Origin: an uncultured Eubacterium sp.
GTDB lineage: Bacteria > Bacillota_A > Clostridia > Lachnospirales > Lachnospiraceae
Assembly: GCA_948560485.1 (NCBI GenBank)
Contig: CAOXUF010000127.1
Span: 1 to 6,437, forward strand
Direction of reading: 5' to 3'
Length of the DNA stretch: 6,437 nucleotides
This document shows positions 1 through 5,238 of the stretch, piece after piece (the stretch's first letter is position 1; every line of letters starts with the position of its first letter). A program made the translations under genes and the position numbers. The notes beneath the pieces are model-generated. The model searched no databases, was not told where the DNA came from, and worked only from the letters and a program-made list of their open reading frames with translations.

Positions 1-11
1 GAAACAGAATC

Positions 12-131
12 GGGAAGCCCGGTGATAGCCGGAGGGCTGCTTAAAGCCCTCTTAGCTACCATGAAGCGAAGCCCTGCCAGTTAGTCAAGAGCGGCGTAGC
101 CGTTCAGTTTACTCTTGACTGGCTGGTGGGG
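12..131 (+). other. GC-rich structured region with two strong hairpins
   Basis: This stretch folds into two consecutive stem-loops. The first pairs GAGGGCT (32-38) with AGCCCTC (45-51) around a 6-nt loop. The second pairs 72-91 with 112-131, giving 20 consecutive pairs if four G-U wobbles are allowed; its core is AGTCAAGAG (83-91) against CTCTTGACT (112-120). The 20-nt loop contains a small inner stem, CGGC/GCCG (92-95/99-102). The wobbles work only in an RNA copied as the + strand, which favours an RNA structure over a DNA palindrome. The base composition differs sharply from the AT-rich DNA after it. No poly-U follows either hairpin, so neither is a standard terminator. It resembles non-coding DNA of Firmicutes integrative elements, but I cannot assign it to a known RNA or transfer origin. 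Confidence 0.5.
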
Positions 132-332
132 ATTTGCTATCGGAATGTAAAGATTTTAGTAAAGGTAAAGAATGAACGGGACAGATATTCGGATAGATTT
201 TTTATGGAAAATACGGTATAGTATAGAAGTGGCTATTTGAAAAAGAAGAGAACATTTGTTCTAAAAACTATTGAAAATAGAGCGGATATAGAGTATAATT
301 GGTACACATAGATGGATATGGGGTGAGATAAA
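132..332 (+). promoter_or_regulatory. AT-rich leader upstream of the defence operon, no gene
   Basis: About 200 bases without a credible coding frame. It contains the operon promoter near its 3' end and the ribosome site GGGGTGA (320-326) six bases before the methyltransferase ATG. A further TATA-rich segment around 216-228 could be a second -10 region but lacks a good -35. No controller-protein gene of the kind that precedes some restriction-modification operons is present. Confidence 0.5.
271..299 (+). promoter_or_regulatory. Sigma-A-type promoter of the defence operon
   Basis: TTGAAA at 271-276 and TATAAT at 294-299 are separated by exactly 17 bases, a near-consensus housekeeping promoter. 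Transcription would start near 306, giving a short leader before the ATG at 333. As the genes downstream are tightly packed, this one promoter may drive all five. Confidence 0.75.
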
Positions 333-1820
333 ATGCTGGAAAAGATTATTGAACTCACGAATTTATATATAGATAGTATGCCAAAGAAAGAGAGAAAAAA
401 ATATGGGCAGTTTTTTACAAGTATGGAAACTGCAAAGTTTATGGCAAATTTGTATGACGCTCCGATCAATAAGCAGAGTGTAACGGTTTTGGATGCCGGG
501 GCGGGTTCTGGCATATTATCATGTGCTTTTATTGAATGGTTAGAACAGTTTGACACAGTAAAAGAAATAGAATTGACTTGTTATGAGAATGACGATAATG
601 TGTTGGGGCTTTTAAAAGATAATTTGGAGTATTGCAAAAATTATTCAAGTAAAGTAGTTAAATATAATATTCAGACAGAGAATTATATTACAAGTCAATA
701 TTTAGATTTTAACTATATGATAGGCGGAAATTCTAATCCGATGAAATATGATTATGTAATTGGAAATCCACCTTATATGAAAATACCGAAAGATGCGCCG
801 GAAGCGACAGCTATGCCGGAAGTTTGCTATGGTGCGCCGAATATGTACTTTATTTTTGCGGCTATGGGACTTTTTAATTTAAAAGATGACGGGGAAATGG
901 TTTATATTATTCCTCGTTCATGGACATCGGGAGCATATTTCAAACGGTTCCGACAGTATTTTCTGACAGAAGGGAAATTGGAACATATTCATTTATTTGT
1001 AAGTCGGAATAAAGTTTTTGACAAAGAAGATGTATTGCAGGAGACCATTATTATAAAAGTTCGAAAAACACATGTAGAGCCGGCACAGGTGAAAATTACA
1101 TCTTCTAAGTCAAATAAAGATTTTAATGAATTAACTTTCTTGACCGTACCATATGATCTTGTTGTTTCTGGCGTGGATTACTATGTATATTTGGTAACAG
1201 TTGATGAGGAAGTTAAAGTATTAAAACGGCTGCATAAGTTTAATCAGACATTACCTGAAATTGGTGTGAAAATGAAAACAGGATTAACTGTAGATTTCAG
1301 AAACCGAGATATTCTTCGTGACGAGGAAGAGGAAGGTGCAATCCCGTTATTTTATTCGCAACACATAAAACAGGGAAATGTGCAATTCCCTATTCAGAAA
1401 GAGCATGAATATGTGGTGACAGATCAGCGTGGGCTTATGCAGGATAATAAGAATTATTTGTTTGTAAAAAGATTTACGGCAAAGGAAGAACCACGAAGAT
1501 TACAATGTGGGATTTATTTGGCAAAGAATTATCCACAGTATACGAAAATTAGTACACAGAATAAAATCAATTTTATTGACGGACTTTTAGGTGAGATGTC
1601 GGAGTGCTTGGTATATGGTCTGTATGTGCTTTTTAACTCTACATTATATGATGAGTATTATCGGATTTTAAATGGCTCAACGCAGGTAAACTCTACAGAA
1701 GTAAATTCGATGCCTGTGCCAGATATGGAGAGTATACAGGAAATGGGAAGAAAGTTGATGAAATCAAAAGATTTGTCGGAAAGAAACTGTAATTTGATTT
1801 TGGAGGGATACTGTGGATAA
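333..1820 (+). CDS. DNA adenine-N6 methyltransferase, BsuBI/PstI type
   Basis: This 495-residue protein is the modification half of a type II restriction-modification system. It should transfer a methyl group from S-adenosylmethionine to the N6 of adenine in the site cut by the next gene. Visible motifs, in gamma-class order, are YGQFFTS (24-30, motif X), VLDAGAGSG (52-60, the SAM-binding motif I) and NPPY (145-148, the catalytic motif IV). The remainder, roughly 250-495, would carry target recognition. The length is close to that known for M.BsuBI and M.PstI (about 500). The ATG at 333 follows GGGGTGA with 6-nt spacing. The stop overlaps the endonuclease start by 8 nt, indicating translational coupling. 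The specificity (CTGCAG) is inferred from the partner, since the target-recognition part cannot be read by eye. Confidence 0.9.
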   Translation: MLEKIIELTNLYIDSMPKKERKKYGQFFTSMETAKFMANLYDAPINKQSVTVLDAGAGSGILSCAFIEWLEQFDTVKEIELTCYENDDNVLGLLKDNLEYCKNYSSKVVKYNIQTENYITSQYLDFNYMIGGNSNPMKYDYVIGNPPYMKIPKDAPEATAMPEVCYGAPNMYFIFAAMGLFNLKDDGEMVYIIPRSWTSGAYFKRFRQYFLTEGKLEHIHLFVSRNKVFDKEDVLQETIIIKVRKTHVEPAQVKITSSKSNKDFNELTFLTVPYDLVVSGVDYYVYLVTVDEEVKVLKRLHKFNQTLPEIGVKMKTGLTVDFRNRDILRDEEEEGAIPLFYSQHIKQGNVQFPIQKEHEYVVTDQRGLMQDNKNYLFVKRFTAKEEPRRLQCGIYLAKNYPQYTKISTQNKINFIDGLLGEMSECLVYGLYVLFNSTLYDEYYRILNGSTQVNSTEVNSMPVPDMESIQEMGRKLMKSKDLSERNCNLILEGYCG

Positions 1821-2730
1821 AGTTGAAGAAGCACGAGAATTTTTGAAGATGGTGGGTATGCCAAAAGCACAGCAGGCGGATATATGTTGTTATGTACTGC
1901 TGGCAATGGCAGATGTGAAACCGGACATGTCATGGAAAGAAGCGAGTAACGAGTGGATTCGTATTCATGACATCATTCAGTTTTCTAATGCCTTTTATGG
2001 GACTACTTATGCAGAGAACAGTCGGGAAACATTTCGTAAGCAGGCGTTACATAGATTTCGCACTGCTGCTTTGGCAGAGGATAATGGAAAGGCAACGAAC
2101 AGCCCGAACTATAGATACCGCCTTACGGAAGAAACACTGAAAATGTTGAAAACATTGCAATCTGTAGAATGGCAGAAATCGTTGAATCGTTTTCTTATGT
2201 ATCATGATAAGCTGGTTGATATTTATGCTTCTAAAAAGAAAATGACGATGATGCCAGTGAAGATCAATGGGGCGGATTTTAAATTTTCAGCAGGAAAACA
2301 TAATGAACTGCAGAAAGCAATTATTGAAGAATTTGCGCCGAGATTCGCACCAAATTCGGAATGTCTGTATGTAGGCGATACCACAGAGAAAGATTTGGTA
2401 AAGAATGTTGATAAGCTAACGGAGTTGGGTTTTGAAATTACTCTACATGATAAGATGCCAGATGTTGTTCTGCATAGAACAGACAAGAACTGGATTTATT
2501 TTGTGGAATCGGTCACTTCTGTAGGACCGATGGACCCAAAACGGATTCTTGAGATTACAGAAATGACAAAGGGTGTTACGGCAGGTAAAATTTTTGTTAC
2601 TGCTTTTCTGGATTTCAAGACGTATAAGAAATTTTCGGAAACATTGGCATGGGAAACGGAAGTATGGATTGCTGAAATGCCGGAGCATATGATACACTTA
2701 AATGGAAATAAATTTATGGGACCGAGATAG
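1813..2730 (+). CDS. Type II restriction endonuclease, BsuBI/PstI family
   Basis: This 305-residue endonuclease should cleave unmodified CTGCAG DNA, the specificity of the family founders. The C-terminal half carries the family signature: CLYVGDTTEKDLV (184-196), MPDVVL (215-220) and VESVTSVGPMDPKR (231-244). Asp217 and Glu232 are likely metal-binding residues of a PD-(D/E)XK-like fold, and GKHNELQ (161-167) supplies a further conserved acidic residue. The first 145 or so residues correspond to the helical N-terminal domain of the family. Length fits (BsuBI and PstI are about 315-325). I chose the GTG at 1813 because TGGAGGG lies 5 nt upstream inside the methyltransferase end; translation would be coupled to it, a common way to keep methylase ahead of nuclease. 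Exact specificity is inferred from family membership. Confidence 0.92.
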   Translation: MDKVEEAREFLKMVGMPKAQQADICCYVLLAMADVKPDMSWKEASNEWIRIHDIIQFSNAFYGTTYAENSRETFRKQALHRFRTAALAEDNGKATNSPNYRYRLTEETLKMLKTLQSVEWQKSLNRFLMYHDKLVDIYASKKKMTMMPVKINGADFKFSAGKHNELQKAIIEEFAPRFAPNSECLYVGDTTEKDLVKNVDKLTELGFEITLHDKMPDVVLHRTDKNWIYFVESVTSVGPMDPKRILEITEMTKGVTAGKIFVTAFLDFKTYKKFSETLAWETEVWIAEMPEHMIHLNGNKFMGPR

Positions 2731-2744
2731 AAAGGGGAATTGAA

Positions 2745-3170
2745 ATGGCAAAACCTAAAATTTTTGTATCTTTTGATTTTGAAAATGACAGAAATTATAA
2801 GTACACATTGAATATGTGGAACGCAAATTCGAGTTTTGAATTTACATGCAATGATAAGTCGCCGAGTGAAATTCAAAGTTGGAATATACCAACGGTTAAG
2901 AGCGTTCTGTCAAGAAAAATCAATGAAGCAACACATGTTGTCGTAATTGTGGGAAAGGAAGCAAACAAATTACATAAAGACAGGGCGCTTATTGGTTATC
3001 GGAACTGGCAGAATTTCGAGGTCGCCAAGGCCAAAGAATTAAGGAAACATATAATTGCAGTACAATTAAACTCTTTATATGAGTATCCAGAGGAACTTAA
3101 AAATTGTGGTGCAACCCGAGTTTACAGTTTCAACCATGATGATATTGTGAGGGCAGTAAGAGGGTGGTAA
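2745..3170 (+). CDS. TIR-like protein (DUF1863, Thoeris ThsB-type), first copy
   Basis: A 141-residue single-domain protein of the TIR-like DUF1863 family, which includes ThsB of Thoeris anti-phage systems. Known ThsB proteins sense infection and use NAD+ to make a cyclic or conjugated ADP-ribose signal that activates an effector. The family pattern is clear: a hydrophobic first strand leading to FVSFDFENDRNY (7-18), SPSEIQSW (39-46), VVVIVGKEA (65-73) and GYRNWQNFEVAK (84-95). Glu92 in the NWQxxE segment is a plausible catalytic glutamate by position (inference). It starts 14 nt after the endonuclease, behind AAGGGGAA, and ends 1 nt before the membrane-protein gene. It is about 44% identical by ungapped eye alignment to the second copy at 3834-4265. 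No ThsA-type NADase effector is adjacent. Confidence 0.88.
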   Translation: MAKPKIFVSFDFENDRNYKYTLNMWNANSSFEFTCNDKSPSEIQSWNIPTVKSVLSRKINEATHVVVIVGKEANKLHKDRALIGYRNWQNFEVAKAKELRKHIIAVQLNSLYEYPEELKNCGATRVYSFNHDDIVRAVRGW

Positions 3171-3171
3171 T

Positions 3172-3831
3172 ATGGATGCGCTTGAAATGCTGTATGACCA
3201 TTATAAAGAAACTTTTTGCTTGAGCAAAGAAGCTCAAGCAAGAAGAAATAAAAGTTTTATTGTCCTTTGTATATTAGAAGCATTTTCATTTCTGCTTTTA
3301 ATTAGACCGGAAAAAGCATTTGAACTTATTCTCAAAGGAATACATAAAGAGTTGGACATGACTTTACAGTTGAGCAATACGATTATTCAGACATTGCTTT
3401 GGTTATTGATTGTATATGTTATGATACGGTATATTCAAGATATGTTATATGTTGAACGTCAATACGTATATTTGGATAGTCTTGAAAAAGAAATATCTAA
3501 TTTGGGCTCGGTAAATATATTTGCACGTGAAGGAGCGAATTATCAAAAAGATTATCCTATGGTGTTAAATTTTATTGATTTGTTTTATAAAATGTTGATG
3601 CCGATATTTTTTGCATTGATTAATATGGTGCGAATTTATGAGGAATGGATTTTATCGGATAAAATTACTATAGCAATTATTTGTGATACTGTCCTATTTT
3701 TGTCGATATTTATTATTGATTGGTTTTATTTTTTTGAGATACATGCTAAGATTACAAAATTTTGTAAAAGACATATACCATTTATAGACGCGATTGCTAA
3801 AAGATTAAGAAAAATACTCAAGGAGGTTTAA
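3172..3831 (+). CDS. Four-helix membrane protein, candidate effector of the TIR pair
   Basis: A 219-residue protein I cannot place in a named family. Hydrophobic segments lie at about 28-44, 68-88, 141-157 and 165-188. Positive charges before helix 1 (RRNK), after helix 2 and in the tail (CKRH, KRLRK) predict both ends and the 89-140 loop on the cytoplasmic side. That loop contains ERQYVYLDSLEKEI (95-108) and a REGxNYxxDYP stretch (119-129), which look conserved-domain-like rather than linker. There is no signal peptide, macro domain or enzyme motif. It sits between two TIR-like genes with gaps of 1 and 2 nt, so it almost certainly works with them. By analogy with membrane effectors of Thoeris type II and CBASS, it could disturb the membrane when a TIR-made nucleotide appears. 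That role is inference; it could also be a membrane anchor or sensor. Confidence 0.8.
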   Translation: MDALEMLYDHYKETFCLSKEAQARRNKSFIVLCILEAFSFLLLIRPEKAFELILKGIHKELDMTLQLSNTIIQTLLWLLIVYVMIRYIQDMLYVERQYVYLDSLEKEISNLGSVNIFAREGANYQKDYPMVLNFIDLFYKMLMPIFFALINMVRIYEEWILSDKITIAIICDTVLFLSIFIIDWFYFFEIHAKITKFCKRHIPFIDAIAKRLRKILKEV

Positions 3832-3833
3832 CA

Positions 3834-4265
3834 ATGGCCAAGAAAAAGGTTTGTTGTTCGTTTGACTACGAACATGATCGACATTATTATAATTTATTGG
3901 AGGCATGGAATAAAAACAAAGACATAGATTTTTCAATCAAGGATTGTACGCCGAGTGAAATACAAAGCGAGTCGGTTGCGACCATTAAACAAGTTTTAAG
4001 CACAAAGATAGGGGATGCAAATTATATGATTGCCATAATTGGAAAACATTCTGATGATACGCATCCAGATAGTGCGGAAATTGGATATAAGAATTGGCAA
4101 GCATATGAGATAGCTAAAAATCATGAAAAAGGAAATGGGTTAGTAGTAGTCAAATTGGATAATTCATATAGTGCGCCAGTTGAAGCATACGGTATTGGTG
4201 CAAAATGGGTGTATTCATTTAATCTGGAAGATATTTTATCGGCTTTAAATGAATTAGCAAAGTAA
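3834..4265 (+). CDS. TIR-like protein (DUF1863, Thoeris ThsB-type), second copy
   Basis: A 143-residue paralogue of the first TIR-like protein. Shared landmarks sit at identical residue numbers: SFDYEHDRHY (9-18), TPSEIQSE (39-46), IAIIGK (66-71), GYKNWQAYEIAK (84-95) with candidate catalytic Glu92, and WVYSFNLEDI (125-134). The first strand differs: VCCSF replaces the first copy's IFVSF. Retention of the likely catalytic segment in both copies argues against one being dead. Two ThsB-type genes in one locus are known in Thoeris, where different copies can respond to different phages. It has the best ribosome site of the cluster, AAGGAGGT, 7 nt before the ATG, and starts 2 nt after the membrane-protein stop. 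It is the last gene of the operon. Confidence 0.88.
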   Translation: MAKKKVCCSFDYEHDRHYYNLLEAWNKNKDIDFSIKDCTPSEIQSESVATIKQVLSTKIGDANYMIAIIGKHSDDTHPDSAEIGYKNWQAYEIAKNHEKGNGLVVVKLDNSYSAPVEAYGIGAKWVYSFNLEDILSALNELAK

Positions 4266-4275
4266 ATTTTTTATT

Positions 4276-4317
4276 GGTGTGGCAACATTTTGGCAACAGA
4301 AAATCAGCAAGCCATAA
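4276..4317 (+). pseudogene. Possible leftover 3' end of an integrase gene
   Basis: In one frame this stretch reads GVATFWQQKISKP followed by two stop codons. Tails of this flavour, rich in VATFWQQ, are in my recollection found at the C-termini of tyrosine integrases from Firmicutes elements. That is memory, not a search. The frame is closed by a TAG at 4255-4257, so at most about 20 codons remain, and there is no start. If real, the body of the integrase was replaced by the defence operon, whose last stop lies only 10 nt upstream. Confidence 0.25.
4280..4298 (+). repeat. Tandem 8-bp direct repeat TGGCAACA
   Basis: TGGCAACA occurs at 4280-4287 and again at 4291-4298, separated by TTT, so the period is 11 bases or about one helical turn. 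Such spacing suits a protein binding the same face of DNA twice, for example the arm-type sites of an integrase. No third copy of the full 8-mer was seen elsewhere in the window. Confidence 0.5.
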
Positions 4318-4472
4318 TAAATGATGTAATTGATGTAAAAATGGGTATGTATTTGTATTAAGCTTAAACAAATATAGTTAAGAAAAACAAAGAACACGCC
4401 GAGTTTGAGTGATGAAATGGTCTTTAAGAACCTAGTATTTATGCGGGGTGCAAGCAATATTCATAGGCAAGG

Positions 4473-4505
4473 AGCGGCACTTCTGCGGTATGCGGAAGTG
4501 TCGCT
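4473..4505. repeat. Strong inverted repeat (14-bp stem, 5-nt loop)
   Basis: AGCGGCACTTC (4473-4483) pairs with GAAGTGTCGCT (4495-4505) with one G-T wobble. The stem extends by three more pairs (4484-4486 with 4492-4494) around the loop 4487-4491. It lies between the 3' ends of the + strand defence operon and the - strand regulator, where a bidirectional terminator would be expected. However, neither side carries a T-run, so intrinsic termination is doubtful. It may instead be a mobile-element end structure. Confidence 0.6.
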
Positions 4506-4538
4506 AAAACAAACGAAGGCAGTTTGGTAAATTACTAT

Positions 4539-5150
4539 TTAATCTTTCATAATGTACCGGCCTTTTCCAATTTTGGTTACGACATTATCTTTTTCAAATT
4601 GATTTAAAATACGCTGAAGCTGTCTGGGGCTACAATGAAGTCTAAAAGCAGTTTTTTCTATTCCAGATAAAATATGATTGTCGCATTTGAATTTCATATA
4701 ATTGAGGATGCGTTCAGAAAGTGAGGGTAGTGCTGCATCAGCATGTGTTATCGCCCTTATTTTATTTGCCAGTGTTTTAGCCATTAACTGTAGGAAAGCG
4801 ATGTTTTGGAGCAGCTTATCCTTATATTGAACGGTGTCAATTGCAATTGTAAGAAGGGGACTTATAGCTTCAGCAAGAACATTATCATTACCAGCTACAA
4901 ATAAATCCATTTCACCAATAACGTAATTTTTACCGCCGTTTGAAAGGCTGTAAGCACTGCCATCGTCACGGATAAATGATATGGAAAGGTTTCCGCTTAT
5001 TACAACTTGGAAATAGTTATAATTTGACACTCTTTCACCAGATTCATATTCAATCAGAAAAAAAGGAATTTGTAGTGAACGGAGTGTATCAGCATATATA
5101 CAAACGTTTAGTGCTTCATCAATTTTTGAAGTGCTGTATGTTTTTTTCAT
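4539..5150 (-). CDS. Crp/Fnr-family transcriptional regulator
   Basis: A 203-residue regulator with the two-domain Crp/Fnr layout. A beta-barrel sensor domain covers roughly 25-105, including GEMDLF (79-84), the counterpart of the GELGLF turn in Crp. A long dimer helix covers about 108-135. A winged helix-turn-helix at about 145-203 contains FRLHCSPRQLQRILNQFE (169-186). The Arg and Ser that bind cyclic-AMP phosphate in Crp are not apparent in the following segment (NDNVLAEA, 88-95), and there is no N-terminal cysteine cluster as in Fnr; cysteines are only at 17, 156 and 173. The ligand is therefore unknown and probably not cAMP or an iron-sulphur cluster. GGAGG lies 6 nt before the ATG. It is divergent from a MATE transporter gene, the usual arrangement of a local regulator and its target. 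Confidence 0.88.
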   Translation of the reverse strand: MKKTYSTSKIDEALNVCIYADTLRSLQIPFFLIEYESGERVSNYNYFQVVISGNLSISFIRDDGSAYSLSNGGKNYVIGEMDLFVAGNDNVLAEAISPLLTIAIDTVQYKDKLLQNIAFLQLMAKTLANKIRAITHADAALPSLSERILNYMKFKCDNHILSGIEKTAFRLHCSPRQLQRILNQFEKDNVVTKIGKGRYIMKD

Positions 5151-5162
5151 TTAAAACCTCCG

Positions 5163-5182
5163 AACAGGACATTTGTCCCGTT
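5163..5182. promoter_or_regulatory. 20-bp palindromic operator candidate
   Basis: AACAGGACATTTGTCCCGTT is an inverted repeat with arms AAC-GGACA and TGTCC-GTT, one non-matching pair (5166/5179) and a central TT. It lies between the divergent start codons, just upstream of the regulator's ribosome site. The size and two-fold symmetry fit a Crp/Fnr-type dimer, although the sequence is neither the Crp (TGTGA/TCACA) nor the Fnr (TTGAT/ATCAA) consensus. Its right arm contains the possible -35 hexamer TTGTCC of the transporter promoter. Confidence 0.65.
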
Positions 5183-5202
5183 ATTTTCTTTCATTATATA
5201 TT
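5173..5202 (+). promoter_or_regulatory. Possible promoter of the MATE transporter gene
   Basis: TTGTCC (5173-5178) and TATATT (5197-5202) are 18 bases apart on the + strand. The -35 element overlaps the palindrome, so a bound regulator would directly affect RNA polymerase. The -10 assignment is uncertain because the area is uniformly AT-rich and TAAAAT (5202-5207) is an alternative. Confidence 0.4.
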
Positions 5203-5221
5203 AAAATTTAATGGAAAACAA
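5193..5221 (-). promoter_or_regulatory. Promoter of the Crp/Fnr-family regulator gene
   Basis: Read on the - strand, TTGTTT (5221-5216) and TATAAT (5198-5193) are separated by 17 bases. Transcription would begin near 5186, so the palindrome at 5163-5182 lies just downstream of the start. Binding there would be expected to block the gene, which suggests autorepression (inference). Confidence 0.6.
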
Positions 5222-5238
5222 TGGCGAGGTGAAAATTT

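Larger units (their letters stand above)
4266..4538. other. Intergenic junction region without a gene
   Basis: The 273 bases between the defence operon and the regulator contain no credible complete gene. They hold a tandem TGGCAACA repeat (4280-4298), an AT-rich stretch (about 4315-4390), and a strong hairpin (4473-4505). No hairpin followed by a T-run is seen behind the last defence gene or, on the other strand, behind the regulator. Confidence 0.6.

Noticed and set aside
1..84. Open frame from the window edge ending in TAG at 82-84, possible 3' end of a gene
   Set aside because: Only 27 codons, no recognisable protein pattern, and it overlaps the paired arms of two hairpins; RNA structure explains the sequence better. 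DNA to the left would be needed to decide.
233..556. 107-codon open frame on the - strand
   Set aside because: It lies antisense to the promoter and the start of the methyltransferase, has no ribosome site and resembles no protein; a chance frame in AT-rich DNA.
2496..2876. 126-codon open frame on the - strand
   Set aside because: It is antisense across the endonuclease-TIR junction, and both + strand genes are clearly recognisable.
2745..4265. Complete classical Thoeris system
   Set aside because: ThsB-like proteins are present, but no SIR2-SLOG ThsA or macro-domain protein is encoded in the window, so a standard type cannot be claimed.
4473..4505. Rho-independent terminator
   Set aside because: The stem is strong, but it is followed by AAAAC on the + strand and CCTTGCC on the - strand, with no U-tract.
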